Shown: in pieces, positions 33,801-43,259 of the stretch
How the letters are laid out: every line of letters begins with the position of its first letter
Position numbering within the stretch: the first letter of the stretch is position 1
Assembly: GCA_030600545.1 (NCBI GenBank)
Contig: JAUVLV010000013.1
Span: 1 to 52,252, forward strand
DNA: 52,252 nucleotides
Reading direction: 5' to 3'
Source: Candidatus Aegiribacteria sp.
Lineage (GTDB): Bacteria; Fermentibacterota; Fermentibacteria; Fermentibacterales; JCC-6
Notes under the pieces: generated by a model
What the model was told of the DNA's origin: nothing
The model's input: the letters and a program-made list of their open reading frames with translations, nothing else
The model's database searches: none
Translations under genes and position numbers: made by a program

Positions 33801-34790
33801 TTAGCCCGTTTTCATCAGGCTGGCATCGGCCAGTTCAAGAGCCCGTACAACTGCAAGACCTTCCGCACCTGAGGATCTGGGAGTATTACCAGTCTCTATG
33901 CAGCTGAGGAATTCTTCCATCTCAGCCGCAAGAGGTTCTCCTGCTGGCAGTTTTGGCGAGAGGATATCGCCGGTTCTGTACGATAGCTGATATTCACCAA
34001 AACTTTCAGGTTCGATAACTTCAACGCCCTTATCGTAAACCTTTATCTTCTCAATAGGTTCGGTATCATCGTAAACAAGCATTTTCCTGCTGCCGACGAT
34101 AACCGTTCTTCTGAGTTTCGAAGGTGAAAGCCAGGAGACCTGCACGTTACCGATTGCACCGCTCGGGAAAGCGAGATTGATGAATGCCACGTCCGGAATT
34201 TTATCAAGAACGTAAGCATGACCGAAAGCGCTTACGCTGGAGGGTTCCTCATCCAGCCAGTAGAACAGCATGGAGAAATCATGCGGAGCAAGGTCCCAGA
34301 TTACTGAGACATCCTTCTGATGCAGTCCGAGATTCACCCTGCTCGAAGTGATGAAGTGGATTTTCCCCAGTTCACCGCTGTCGATAATTTCCTTGGCTTT
34401 GATGACGGGAGGTGAGAACATGAATGTATGTCCAACCATTGTAACAAGACTGTTCTTTTTGCCAAGATCGACAAGTTCCTCAGCCTGTTCGATGCTGGCG
34501 GCAAACGGTTTTTCGACAAATACATGCTTTCCAGCGAGCAGAGCTTCTTTAGCGAGCGGAAAGTGGGATGAGACGTTTGTGGCGATTACAACGGCATCAA
34601 GACTGCTGTCATTCAGCATATCCCGATAATCCGATGTGTAACTGACATCAGGGTATCTTAATTTCATTTTCTCAAGACGGTCTGGATCTGAATCGCACAT
34701 TATAAGCTCGCCATTTCGTTTATTGGCGTAGAGATTCCTGAGTAAATTGGGACCCCAGTATCCAAGACCGATAACTCCCGCTTTCAACAT
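33801..34790 (-). CDS. Gfo/Idh/MocA-family NAD(P)-dependent oxidoreductase
   Basis: A 329-residue sugar dehydrogenase-like enzyme. The N-terminal Rossmann domain starts AGVIGLGYWGPNLLRN, the EKP motif lies in HVFVEKPFAAS, and the C-terminal domain carries WDLAPHDFSMLFYWL with the catalytic His-region. It resembles enzymes that oxidise nucleotide sugars for surface polysaccharides. The substrate is not certain. ATG 34790 follows AAGGAAGG on the minus strand. It precedes the degenerate ABC gene by 18 bp and is probably co-transcribed with it. Confidence 0.9.
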   Translation of the reverse strand: MLKAGVIGLGYWGPNLLRNLYANKRNGELIMCDSDPDRLEKMKLRYPDVSYTSDYRDMLNDSSLDAVVIATNVSSHFPLAKEALLAGKHVFVEKPFAASIEQAEELVDLGKKNSLVTMVGHTFMFSPPVIKAKEIIDSGELGKIHFITSSRVNLGLHQKDVSVIWDLAPHDFSMLFYWLDEEPSSVSAFGHAYVLDKIPDVAFINLAFPSGAIGNVQVSWLSPSKLRRTVIVGSRKMLVYDDTEPIEKIKVYDKGVEVIEPESFGEYQLSYRTGDILSPKLPAGEPLAAEMEEFLSCIETGNTPRSSGAEGLAVVRALELADASLMKTG

Positions 34791-34884
34791 ATGTTTCCTT
34801 CCTTGTTTTATGCGAATGCTTAAATTTTCCGGTTAATGGAAAATACAACCTGATGCAATAACAGTAAAGCTATCATAAAAAGGG

Positions 34885-34915
34885 GCCGGGCCCCAAACCT
34901 CAAAGGTTGCCCGGC
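34885..34915 (+). promoter_or_regulatory. strong hairpin in the clpB 5' leader
   Basis: GCCGGGC (34885-34891) pairs with GCCCGGC (34909-34915). Inside, AACCT (34896-34900) pairs with AGGTT (34904-34908) around a CAA loop, with a CCCA bulge on the left. A possible -10, TATCAT at 34871-34876, would start the transcript right at the hairpin. The ribosome site AGGAGGT (34942-34948) is outside it. No U-tract follows, so it is not a terminator; it may stabilise the mRNA or act as a control element. Confidence 0.5.
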
Positions 34916-34953
34916 AGGATATATACTTCTATTTTATCAATAGGAGGTAATCA

Positions 34954-37548
34954 ATGAACTTTGAAAAATTAACGATCAAATCAAAAGAAGCTATTCAGGA
35001 AGCCAGCAGAATAGCAATTGAAGCCGGTAATCCGGAGATAGCCCCCATTCATCTTGCTGCTGCGCTGCTTGATGATCAGGACAGTGTAATAGCTGGAGTT
35101 CTGGACAGCCTTGAAATAAACCGTCAGGCGATCAGAGATGAAATAGCAGGGGTTCTGGGTTCACTCCCAAGAACACAGGGTGGTTCCGAACCAAGGATGT
35201 CAACGAATCTGGCAAAGATAATGGGTGCAGCGGAGAAAATAGCCGCAAAAATGAAGGACGAGTACATAGCCAGAGAGCACCTTTTTCTTGGGCTGCTTGG
35301 TTCCGGTGGCAGAGTTGCAGATATACTCCATTCAAATGGAGTTACGGAAAAGGCTTTCCTGGAGGCGCTGGCTTCCGTCAGGGGATCATCCAGAATCAGT
35401 TCGGAATCAGCCGAAGACAATTACAAAGCCCTTGAGAAGTACACCAGGGATCTTACCGGAATGGCGCGTCAGGAGAAGCTGGATCCTGTCATAGGCAGGG
35501 ATGATGAAATTAGGAGGGTCATGCAGGTCCTGGGGCGGAGAAGAAAGAACAACCCGGTTCTCATAGGAGAACCTGGAGTAGGGAAAACAGCAATTGTTGA
35601 AGGATTGGCAAGACGGATAGCGGAGGGTGACGTTCCTGAAACACTCAGGAATAAAAGCGTAATGGCACTGGATATGGGTGCCCTCGTTGCCGGGGCTAAA
35701 TTCAGAGGAGAGTTCGAGGAAAGGCTCAAAGCTGTTCTCGAGGAGATAGCCGATGCTGAAGGAAGAATCATCCTCTTCATAGATGAGATGCATACACTTG
35801 TGGGTGCGGGTGCCGCCGAAGGTGCTGTTGATGCGGCCAACATGCTTAAACCAGCTCTCGCAAGGGGAGAGCTGCATTGCATAGGTGCAACGACCCTTGA
35901 TGAATACAGGAAACATATTGAGAAAGATGCTGCTCTTGAAAGGCGCTTCCAGCCCGTTATTGTAAAAGCACCCTCTGTGGAGGATACGATAAGTATTCTA
36001 CGGGGGCTACGTGACAGGTACGAAAGGCATCACGGGATAATTATTCAGGACGCTGCACTTATCGCTGCCGCGACTCTGTCCGACCGATACATCACCGACA
36101 GGTTCCTGCCTGACAAAGCGATAGATCTTGTAGATGAAGCCGCGAGCCGTCTTCGCATAGAAATTGACAGTATGCCCGAAGTGATAGATGAGATCAGGCG
36201 AAGGATAATGAGGCTTGAAATAGAACGGGAAGGACTTCTGAGAGAAGATGAAACTGAATGCCAGGCTGAGCTTGAAATAATCGAGAAGCAACTTGCCGAG
36301 CTTGAGGAGGAAAGAACTGCGCTGGAACTCAGTTGGAAAAACGAAAAGGACCTTATCGATAAAATCCGCGATTATGCCAGACAAGTTGATGAATTTCGCG
36401 GGCAGGCCAAGATCGCTGAACGCCAGGGTGATTTTGAGAAAGTTGCGGAAATAACCTACGGGAAAATTCGTGAGCTGGAGAATGAATCCACGACCCTGAA
36501 GGAAAGGCTGAACGAACTTCAAAAGGAGGGATCACTTCTTTCCGAGGAGATTACACCCGATGACATCGCTGATGTAGTATCTAAATGGACAGGCATTCCG
36601 GTATCGAGGCTTATGGAAAGTGAAAAAGAACGGCTTCTTTCCCTTGAGGATGAACTTCACGAAAGGGTTATTGGCCAGGATGAGGCGGTTTCAGCTGTTT
36701 CAGAGGCAGTCAGGAGGGCAAGGGCAAGTGTTCAGGACCCCAACAGACCTCTTGGCAGTTTCATATTCATGGGACCTACAGGTGTAGGTAAGACTGAACT
36801 CGCAAGATCCCTTGCTGATTTCCTTTTCGATGACGAGAACGCTCTTATCAGAATTGACATGAGCGAGTTCATGGAAAAGCATTCCGTTTCAAGGCTTATT
36901 GGTGCTCCTCCAGGATATGTCGGATACGATGAGGGAGGGTATCTGACCGAAGCGGTCAGAAGAAGGCCTTACTCAGTTGTTCTGTTCGATGAGATTGAAA
37001 AGGCCCATCAGCAGGTATTCAATGTATTTCTCCAGATACTTGACGAGGGCCGCCTGACAGATGGCCAGGGAAGAACTGTGGATTTCAGGAACACAGTGAT
37101 CATCATGACCAGCAACCTGGGTAGCGATTGGATAGCTGAAACAGCCGGGAAGCTGACCCAGGAGGAACTTACGGAGAGGGCAAAGCGGGAACTGAGTACA
37201 TATTTCAGACCGGAATTCCTCAACAGAATAGATGATATCATTGTCTTCCGCCCACTTGGCAGGGAGGAACTGAGAGAGATCGTCGAGATTCAGCTGAAAA
37301 GGCTGAACAGGATATTGAGGGAACAGAACATAACCCTTGTTCCATCCGAATCGGCCCTTGACCTCCTGACTAAGCTTGGATACGAACCGGCATTCGGCGC
37401 AAGACCGCTGAAAAGAGTCATACAAAAGTACGTTCAGAACGAACTTGCCAGCGCTATAATCGACGGCAGAATACATCAGGGGCAGAGCGTACTTCTGGAA
37501 ACAGAAGGTGATAATTTCGTCATGAAACCGGAAGTTGAACCGGAATAA
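34954..37548 (+). CDS. clpB: ATP-dependent disaggregase ClpB
   Basis: An 864-residue Hsp100 chaperone that rescues aggregated proteins with DnaK. It has an N-terminal double repeat (1-145), NBD1 with Walker A GEPGVGKT at 205-212 and ILFIDE near 275, a coiled-coil middle domain (about 400-530) that marks ClpB rather than ClpA or ClpC, NBD2 with GPTGVGKT at 607-614, and a C-terminal small domain. ATG 34954 is behind AGGAGGT. No CIRCE or sigma-32-like box is visible upstream, but the leader has a strong hairpin. Confidence 0.98.
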   Translation: MNFEKLTIKSKEAIQEASRIAIEAGNPEIAPIHLAAALLDDQDSVIAGVLDSLEINRQAIRDEIAGVLGSLPRTQGGSEPRMSTNLAKIMGAAEKIAAKMKDEYIAREHLFLGLLGSGGRVADILHSNGVTEKAFLEALASVRGSSRISSESAEDNYKALEKYTRDLTGMARQEKLDPVIGRDDEIRRVMQVLGRRRKNNPVLIGEPGVGKTAIVEGLARRIAEGDVPETLRNKSVMALDMGALVAGAKFRGEFEERLKAVLEEIADAEGRIILFIDEMHTLVGAGAAEGAVDAANMLKPALARGELHCIGATTLDEYRKHIEKDAALERRFQPVIVKAPSVEDTISILRGLRDRYERHHGIIIQDAALIAAATLSDRYITDRFLPDKAIDLVDEAASRLRIEIDSMPEVIDEIRRRIMRLEIEREGLLREDETECQAELEIIEKQLAELEEERTALELSWKNEKDLIDKIRDYARQVDEFRGQAKIAERQGDFEKVAEITYGKIRELENESTTLKERLNELQKEGSLLSEEITPDDIADVVSKWTGIPVSRLMESEKERLLSLEDELHERVIGQDEAVSAVSEAVRRARASVQDPNRPLGSFIFMGPTGVGKTELARSLADFLFDDENALIRIDMSEFMEKHSVSRLIGAPPGYVGYDEGGYLTEAVRRRPYSVVLFDEIEKAHQQVFNVFLQILDEGRLTDGQGRTVDFRNTVIIMTSNLGSDWIAETAGKLTQEELTERAKRELSTYFRPEFLNRIDDIIVFRPLGREELREIVEIQLKRLNRILREQNITLVPSESALDLLTKLGYEPAFGARPLKRVIQKYVQNELASAIIDGRIHQGQSVLLETEGDNFVMKPEVEPE

Positions 37549-37549
37549 T

Positions 37550-38350
37550 ATGTATCCAACCCTGATCGTATTTGCGGGATATCTTGCTTCCGATATTTTC
37601 CTTGACGGCTGCATTGCCGCCCTTGCGGTGTTTTCTCTCGGGCTGGGGGAATTCCTGTTTTTATTGGTTTTTCGTAACAGTAAACATCCATCTCTCATCA
37701 TGGAAGGCGCAGTGCTGGCAGCCGCAGGCCTTGCTGGAGACATACTGAGGGACAGGGGATACAGCGGAGCTGGATATGTAATTCTTGAACTGATCCTGGC
37801 AGGAGTACTGCTTGTATCGACCGCCCGAGGAAAACCTTGGCTGGCTTCCCAGATGAAAAGGTTCTCTGGATTTTCGACCGACAGGGAGTTCTCCGGAGAG
37901 ATGTCCATGGTCATGGGGCTGCTCTTTCTTACTCACGGAGTTTTCCTTACCATTATGATAGTGCTGCAGGGGAGGGTACCGGTTCTGCCAGCTATTTTTT
38001 CCTTCGTTGTGCTTTACGCAATAGTTTTTTTCATCCTCAGGAGGAAGCAGATGGAAAAGAATATCAGGAACGAACCACACCTTCTGAAAAGCGATGAAGG
38101 GAAACTGATACTCGAACTATCGGGAGAGAAAATAGGCAGCATGGTTTTAAAGCCAGGGTCGGTTTCAATTGTCACTGAGGTTGAGATTGCGGAGAACTGC
38201 GAGGTATATGAGTTCCTTGAAATTCTTGAGAAGTGCTTGAAGCATCAGGGTTGTAGAGCGGTAAGGTTTGCTGCTTGGGATGGAGATGAGCTGCACCTTG
38301 AAATGTCGGGCTACCAAAATACTCCCTCCGGCTGGAACAAAATCCTTTAG
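37550..38350 (+). CDS. membrane protein with septation-protein-A-like N-terminus
   Basis: About 266 residues. The N-terminal 160 have six hydrophobic segments, starting TLIVFAGYLASDIF, and resemble YciB/IspA-type proteins in spacing only. The C-terminal 90 residues are soluble (from KGKLILELSG-like residues near 195 to a final GWNKIL) and look a little like the end of a GNAT fold. Start ATG 37550 directly follows the clpB TAA; TTG 37535 would overlap clpB. The final base of its TAG is the first base of the inverted-repeat element, so the insertion may have set the present C-terminus. Confidence 0.6.
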   Translation: MYPTLIVFAGYLASDIFLDGCIAALAVFSLGLGEFLFLLVFRNSKHPSLIMEGAVLAAAGLAGDILRDRGYSGAGYVILELILAGVLLVSTARGKPWLASQMKRFSGFSTDREFSGEMSMVMGLLFLTHGVFLTIMIVLQGRVPVLPAIFSFVVLYAIVFFILRRKQMEKNIRNEPHLLKSDEGKLILELSGEKIGSMVLKPGSVSIVTEVEIAENCEVYEFLEILEKCLKHQGCRAVRFAAWDGDELHLEMSGYQNTPSGWNKIL

Positions 38351-38376
38351 AGGTCGGACTTACTTATCTTACCTAT
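38350..38376 (+). repeat. left terminal inverted repeat
   Basis: 27 bp, perfect inverse of 38604-38630. Its first base is the last base of the TAG stop of the preceding membrane-protein gene. Confidence 0.9.
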
Positions 38377-38603
38377 ACGTGACAGTTTATTATAATTAAA
38401 AAAATAAAAACATTACTGAAAGTACATTCTCTATCGGTATTATTTACTAGAAATCAAACTGAATGGTTATAGGGAATTCGATTACGGAGATCAGAAGAGT
38501 CGTGCTTGTTAAAAGGTAAGTTCCGCTAGTTTTACCGATGCTGAAGCTGATTCTGATATTCTGTACAGTCTTTAATGCGTCATGATATTATAAAATGCTG
38601 TAA

Positions 38604-38630
38604 ATAGGTAAGATAAGTAAGTCCGACCTC
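38604..38630 (-). repeat. right terminal inverted repeat
   Basis: 27 bp, perfect inverse of 38350-38376. It ends about 65 bp before the lipoprotein gene; a possible -10 (TATACT, 38663-38668) follows it outside the element. Confidence 0.9.
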
Positions 38631-38695
38631 GGATAGCGGAGCTTTACATTTAAGAGTATATTTATACTACTGTCGAATGATTTCTGGAGGTTCTA

Positions 38696-40306
38696 ATGAA
38701 AAAAATTCTTATCATTTTAATATTATCGGCCAGCTTCGTTGTTGTGCTGTTATCATGCAGTAAGCCATCCGGACCTCTTGATGTTTCCGATCCTACTGCA
38801 TCAATTCTTACAGTTACCCTTGAAGAAACCGGTACCCTTAAGAACAATGGAGTCGCCGTATCATCAGCGTTACTTTCAGAACGTTCTGGCAGGGGCGAAG
38901 TTATTCTTGAGATAAGCGGTAAGGGTGGATACCAGGCACATGCGGTATGGACCCAGTGCCCTGATGATAATTTCTCCTGGTACGCAATATACCGTTCAGA
39001 TACACCCGGAATCGCGTCCAACATTGAAGTTGCGGACACAAACGTAATATTCACAACGGTATCAGGTACTTCCTGGATAGATGCCGGCATCAGCGCTGGA
39101 AACACATACTATTACGCAGTCCGGACCGTTAACGAGGATGACATGGATTCCTGGAGTAACGAGGATTCGGTGGTTGTTCCTGCCGCTGTACCACCTTCTT
39201 CCTCCACTTTATCGGGATCCTATACCGGAGACGGTACATTCGGCCAGGTTACTCTTGAATGGACCGAATGTCCGGAGAGTGATTTTTATTGTTACAAACT
39301 TTACCGATGCGAGAATCCTCACATAGAAATAGATCCCTCACTGGCCGAAATTTTAGCTGTAGCCGAGGAAATTGATGATATAACCTTCGAAGATAACGAA
39401 GTTGAGGGGCTTGCAACCTACTACTACGCCGTAGAAACAATCAACGAGTCGCAGTTGAGTGCGTGGAGCAACGAGGTATCGGTTGCAATTCCGGATCTGA
39501 CACCTTTGCTGACCGTATTTTTCATCGACCCTTCGCATAATAATTATTATTCGGGGGATGTCATTCTTCTTAGAACTCCTGAGAACAACTATTACGTGAT
39601 TGACGGCGGGGATAGATCGGGAAGCTGGAGCTGCGGAATCGAAAAAGTGCTGCCGCTGCTTGACAGCCTGGGAGTAGACAGCCTTGATGGAATTGTAGGT
39701 ACGCATCCCCATTCGGATCATATAGGAGGCCTGATCGGTGTTCTTGAGAATATACCTGTGGCTGTTGTATGGGATTCAGGTTTTGAACACTCTACATCAA
39801 CTTACTGGGAATACCTTCAGGCAATTGAGGATAACGGTTCCGATTATGTAAAGCCCAGAAGGGGAGACCTTCTCGACTGGGATGAGGATCTTACAGTTGA
39901 GTGCATTCATCCCGTGGAACCTCTTGGGAACGATGCGAATAACGCGTCCATTGTTCTGAGGGTAACTTATGGCAGTGTATCTTTTCTGTTCACCGGTGAT
40001 CTCGAAACCAGCGGCGGAGAAAACGTAATTCTCGATGCTTTAAGCCAGGGAATAATAGATGATATTTCAGCTGATGTCCTGAAAGTGGGTCACCATGGTT
40101 CGTATACTTCAACTTCCGACTCCTGGTTGCAGGCGGTTGACCCGGATTACGCAGCCATTGAAGTCGGCTATGGAAATCCGTACGGTCATCCTCACAACGA
40201 AGTGGTGCAGAGACTTGAAAATTATGGAGCATTGATATACAGAACCGACCAGGATGGTACATTCATAATGACAACGGACGGAACCGACCTGGAGATCTAC
40301 CCCTGA
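38696..40306 (+). CDS. lipoprotein with two FN3-like domains and a ComEC-type metallo-beta-lactamase domain
   Basis: A 536-residue exported protein. The signal peptide ends in a lipobox (VLLSC, C21). Two fibronectin-III-like repeats follow (about 75-160 and 180-275), each ending in the pattern YYYAV..N......WSNE..V..P. The C-terminal domain (about 280-536) is a metallo-beta-lactamase fold with THPHSDHIGG, FTGDLE and GHHGSYTS, closest to the secreted hydrolase domain of ComEC. It may be a surface nuclease or phosphodiesterase; the substrate is unknown. ATG 38696 is behind GGAGG. Confidence 0.88.
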   Translation: MKKILIILILSASFVVVLLSCSKPSGPLDVSDPTASILTVTLEETGTLKNNGVAVSSALLSERSGRGEVILEISGKGGYQAHAVWTQCPDDNFSWYAIYRSDTPGIASNIEVADTNVIFTTVSGTSWIDAGISAGNTYYYAVRTVNEDDMDSWSNEDSVVVPAAVPPSSSTLSGSYTGDGTFGQVTLEWTECPESDFYCYKLYRCENPHIEIDPSLAEILAVAEEIDDITFEDNEVEGLATYYYAVETINESQLSAWSNEVSVAIPDLTPLLTVFFIDPSHNNYYSGDVILLRTPENNYYVIDGGDRSGSWSCGIEKVLPLLDSLGVDSLDGIVGTHPHSDHIGGLIGVLENIPVAVVWDSGFEHSTSTYWEYLQAIEDNGSDYVKPRRGDLLDWDEDLTVECIHPVEPLGNDANNASIVLRVTYGSVSFLFTGDLETSGGENVILDALSQGIIDDISADVLKVGHHGSYTSTSDSWLQAVDPDYAAIEVGYGNPYGHPHNEVVQRLENYGALIYRTDQDGTFIMTTDGTDLEIYP

Positions 40307-40370
40307 TTTTGTCATCCAGCAATCAATTTGGTGCGATTTGCGTTGACTTGAGACATATATTAATTCATCT

Positions 40371-40389
40371 TAACAACAATTGTTATAAT
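40371..40389 (+). promoter_or_regulatory. -10 element overlapped by an inverted repeat before the 2-oxoacid oxidoreductase operon
   Basis: TAACAA-N3-TTGTTA at 40371-40385 overlaps a perfect TATAAT at 40384-40389, the position of a repressor operator. The -35 region is poor. A TTGACT at 40343-40348 is too far away to pair with it. Confidence 0.4.
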
Positions 40390-40435
40390 AGTGTTTTATT
40401 CATTTAATCAATAACATGAACCGGGAGGTTTACCA

Positions 40436-40684
40436 GTGAACGAAAACCGGAAATACCCGTTTCCCGAAATAGATCCAGATATCTGCAAGGGGTGTAAACT
40501 GTGTATTGCAGCGTGCCCTAAGGATGTTCTGGTAATTTCGGAGAAACTGAATTCCAAGGGATTTCACTATTCGGAGTACGTTGGTGAAGGCTGTATCGGC
40601 TGTGGTAATTGTTACTACACGTGTCCCGAACCCAGCGCAGTTACAGTGTACTTGAAAAATTACGTACCAGAGGAGGTGAGTTAG
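40436..40684 (+). CDS. 2-oxoacid:ferredoxin oxidoreductase, delta (ferredoxin) subunit
   Basis: An 82-residue ferredoxin with two 4Fe-4S motifs, CKGCKLCIAACP (C17-C27) and CIGCGNCYYTCP (C53-C63). It carries electrons from the thiamine-diphosphate centre of the enzyme to free ferredoxin. GTG 40436 follows GGGAGGT. The next gene begins directly after its stop. Confidence 0.93.
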   Translation: MNENRKYPFPEIDPDICKGCKLCIAACPKDVLVISEKLNSKGFHYSEYVGEGCIGCGNCYYTCPEPSAVTVYLKNYVPEEVS

Positions 40685-41737
40685 ATGCCTCGAAAGTTAA
40701 TGAAAGGGAACTACGCTGCCGTATACGGTGCGATTCTTGCAGGCTGCAAGGCATACTACGGTTATCCCATTACACCTGCCAGCGAAATAGCGGAGTCAGC
40801 TTCTGCGCTCTTCCCAAAATTCGGAAGAACATTCGTTCAGTCTGAAAGTGAAGTTTCCGCGATCAACATGGTATACGGAGCAGCGGGATGCGGACAGAGG
40901 GTTATGACCGGCAGCTCCGGCCCCGGAATCAGCCTTAAACAGGAGGGTATTTCCTACTGTGCGGGCTCAGCTCTCCCATGTGTGATAGTAGACATCATGC
41001 GCGGCGGTCCGGGTCTTGGTAACATCGGCCCCGAGCAGAGCGATTACAATCAGGTTGTAAAGGGTGGTGGACACGGCAATTACAAAGTTGTTGTGCTCGC
41101 TCCCAACTCGGCACAGGAAATGTGCGATCTGACAATGCTTGCATTCGAACTGGCGGATAAATACAGAAATCCTGTATTTGTACTCACCGACGGGGTCATT
41201 GGCCAGATGATGGAAGCGGTAGAGCTTCCTGAGCCGGTAAAGGAACTCCCTGACAAGAGTGATTGGGCCGTTTACGGAACTGCCGATTCCAGGCATCTCA
41301 TCAATTCCATCTACCTTGATCATGATGATCTGGAATGGTGGAACAGAGAACTGGCAAAGAAATACGAAACCATCCAGAAGAACGAAGTAAGGGTGGAGGA
41401 GTACATGATGGACGATGCCGAGATCGTAGCAATCGGTTATGGAAGTTGCAGCCGCGTCATTCGTTCCGCTGTTGACCTTGCCCGGGAAAGAGGGATCAAA
41501 CTTGGTATGTTCCGCCCCATAACTCTTTTTCCGTTCCCTGTTAAAGAGATTGCTAAGTTTCCGGACAGGGGACTCAAAGGAATTCTTACTGTCGAAATGT
41601 CCGATGGTCAGCTTGTAGACGATGTAAATCTCGCGTTGAAAGGAAAGATGATTTCCGATCTTTACAATAGAATGGGCGGCAACGTTCCGACTGCCCTGGA
41701 GATCCTTGAAAAGATTTCCGAACTGTATGGAGTGTGA
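40685..41737 (+). CDS. 2-oxoacid:ferredoxin oxidoreductase, alpha subunit (VorB/KorA type)
   Basis: A 350-residue subunit. The start [12 protein letters not shown] plus [18 protein letters not shown] and [15 protein letters not shown] are typical of the alpha chain in four-subunit enzymes acting on 2-ketoisovalerate (VorB) or 2-oxoglutarate (KorA). The two substrates cannot be separated by eye. The enzyme makes acyl-CoA and reduced ferredoxin from a 2-oxoacid, as in anaerobes. ATG follows GGAGGTGAGTTAG. Confidence 0.93.
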   Translation: MPRKLMKGNYAAVYGAILAGCKAYYGYPITPASEIAESASALFPKFGRTFVQSESEVSAINMVYGAAGCGQRVMTGSSGPGISLKQEGISYCAGSALPCVIVDIMRGGPGLGNIGPEQSDYNQVVKGGGHGNYKVVVLAPNSAQEMCDLTMLAFELADKYRNPVFVLTDGVIGQMMEAVELPEPVKELPDKSDWAVYGTADSRHLINSIYLDHDDLEWWNRELAKKYETIQKNEVRVEEYMMDDAEIVAIGYGSCSRVIRSAVDLARERGIKLGMFRPITLFPFPVKEIAKFPDRGLKGILTVEMSDGQLVDDVNLALKGKMISDLYNRMGGNVPTALEILEKISELYGV

Positions 41738-41739
41738 TT

Positions 41740-43179
41740 ATGGCTCAGAAAACAGTACTCAGAAAACCTAAAGGTTTCATTGATGTATACAAGCATAAGC
41801 CCGGAGCCGAGAAGGACAGAACACATTACTGCCCGGGTTGTGGCCATGGTATTCTGCATAAACTCATTGCCGAAGCCCTTGAAGATTATGACATTGTAGA
41901 AAAAACAATCGTAATCAGTCCTGTTGGCTGCAGTGTATTCGCGTACTACTACTTTGATACCGGAAACATTCAGGTTGCGCACGGAAGGGCTCCCGCTGTT
42001 GCTACCGCTGTTTCCAGGGCTAATCCCGATTCGGTAGTGATCAGCTATCAGGGTGATGGAGATCTTGCGGCCATCGGAGGCAACAATATTCTCCAGGCGG
42101 CGAACCGAGGTGAAAACGTTGTTGTTTTCTTCGTTAACAACGCCATTTACGGCATGACCGGCGGACAGATGGCACCGACTACACTTTTGGGACAGAAAAC
42201 TACTACTACGCCCTATGGCCGAAATCCTCAAACGGATGGTTATCCGCTTCAAATGTGTGAGATCATCAATCAGCTGACAGCTCCTGTATTTGTGACAAGA
42301 ACTTCCCTTCATGACATGCCCAATATCAGGAAGACAAGGGCAGCTGTACGAAAAGGTATAAAGAACGCGATGGACAAAAAGGGATTTTCCTTTGTTGAAG
42401 TGCTCAGCATGTGTCCAAGCGGATGGAAAATGGATGCCGTGCCAGCCCAGGAGTGGATCAAGGAAAATATGCTCCCGAGGTTCCCTCTTGGTACGCTAAG
42501 GGATATTTCTGAAGAAGCGCCAGCCATTGAACGTCCTGTACCTGTGATGGATGCGGACGAAGTCAAGAAGATCCTTGGATATGGAGCTTTCAGCGATTCG
42601 AATCTTGAAAAGAATCCGGATGCTGCCTTTAACAAGGTCGCTCTGAGGGTAGCTGGCTTTGGGGGACAGGGTATAATGTCAACAGGCATAGCCCTGGCCA
42701 ACGTTGGAATGGAATACGGCTACAATGTAAGCTGGCTTCCGTCCTACGGTCCTGAAATGCGCGGCGGCACCGCGAACTGCTCGGTTAAAATACAGGGAGA
42801 TACCATAGGCGCATCAGAGTGTACTGAACCCAACATGATCATCGCCATGAATCAGCCCAGTCTCGAAAAATTCGAGAAGATACTCATTCCCGATGGTGTG
42901 ATCATATACAACAGTACGCTTATTGACATCGAACCAACCCGCAGGGATGTAAAGGTTTATAACGTACCTATTACCGGTATCGCTGACGAACTTGGTGACA
43001 CGAGATTCCAGAGTATGGTCAATGTAGGTGCCTTTGCCGCTGTCACTGGAATGTTCGATCCAGGTGAAATACAGGGTCTCATGTCTTCTCTGTTCGCGGG
43101 TAAGCCCGAGTCGGTTATCAAACTGAACGAAAAGGCTGTTCAGAGAGGATACAACTACGTCAAGGATAATTTTTCCTGA
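41740..43179 (+). CDS. 2-oxoacid:ferredoxin oxidoreductase, fused beta-gamma subunit
   Basis: Residues 1-280 are the beta chain, which binds thiamine diphosphate: HYCPGCGHG, PVGCSVFAYYYFD, YQGDGDLAAIGGNN and NNAIYGMTGGQ. A linker leads to the gamma chain at about 305-479, starting VALRVAGFGGQGIMSTG with MRGGTANC. In most species beta and gamma are separate genes; here they are one chain of 479 residues. ATG 41740 is 7 bp after GGAG; GTG 41734 overlaps the alpha stop and is less likely. Last gene of the operon, followed by a hairpin. Confidence 0.93.
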   Translation: MAQKTVLRKPKGFIDVYKHKPGAEKDRTHYCPGCGHGILHKLIAEALEDYDIVEKTIVISPVGCSVFAYYYFDTGNIQVAHGRAPAVATAVSRANPDSVVISYQGDGDLAAIGGNNILQAANRGENVVVFFVNNAIYGMTGGQMAPTTLLGQKTTTTPYGRNPQTDGYPLQMCEIINQLTAPVFVTRTSLHDMPNIRKTRAAVRKGIKNAMDKKGFSFVEVLSMCPSGWKMDAVPAQEWIKENMLPRFPLGTLRDISEEAPAIERPVPVMDADEVKKILGYGAFSDSNLEKNPDAAFNKVALRVAGFGGQGIMSTGIALANVGMEYGYNVSWLPSYGPEMRGGTANCSVKIQGDTIGASECTEPNMIIAMNQPSLEKFEKILIPDGVIIYNSTLIDIEPTRRDVKVYNVPITGIADELGDTRFQSMVNVGAFAAVTGMFDPGEIQGLMSSLFAGKPESVIKLNEKAVQRGYNYVKDNFS

Positions 43180-43189
43180 GGAATAATCG

Positions 43190-43221
43190 TTACCGCTGGC
43201 AGTTTTTGCTGCCAGCGGTAA
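43190..43221 (+). terminator. 13-bp perfect hairpin after the oxidoreductase operon
   Basis: TTACCGCTGGCAG (43190-43202) and its exact complement (43209-43221) around TTTTTG, 10 bp after the operon stop. There is no U-tract behind it, so it may be an incomplete or non-classical terminator, or a 3' mRNA-stabilising stem. Confidence 0.6.
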
Positions 43222-43259
43222 TAGTATTCTGAAATTGATTTACTGAACAGGGGGACAAT

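Larger units (their letters stand above)
38350..38630. mobile_element. 281-bp MITE-like element with 27-bp perfect terminal inverted repeats
   Basis: The left arm 38350-38376 begins GAGGTCGGACTTACTTATCT and the right arm 38604-38630 is its exact reverse complement over 27 bp. The inside (38377-38603) is AT-rich and has no coding frame. No clear target-site duplication is seen next to the arms (CTTTA on the left, GGATAG on the right). This is the layout of a non-autonomous element moved by a transposase encoded elsewhere. It fills most of the 345-bp gap before the lipoprotein gene. Confidence 0.75.

Noticed and set aside
36973-37914. 313-codon minus-strand frame across clpB and the following gene
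   Set aside because: Crosses two real genes, no domain, composition typical of a shadow frame.
40343-40348. TTGACT as -35 for the oxidoreductase operon
   Set aside because: The next good -10 (TATAAT at 40384) is 35 bp away, too far for a sigma-70 promoter.
40371-40385. Rex operator
   Set aside because: Half-sites are in the opposite order (TAACAA then TTGTTA) and the spacer is 3 bp, unlike the Rex consensus.
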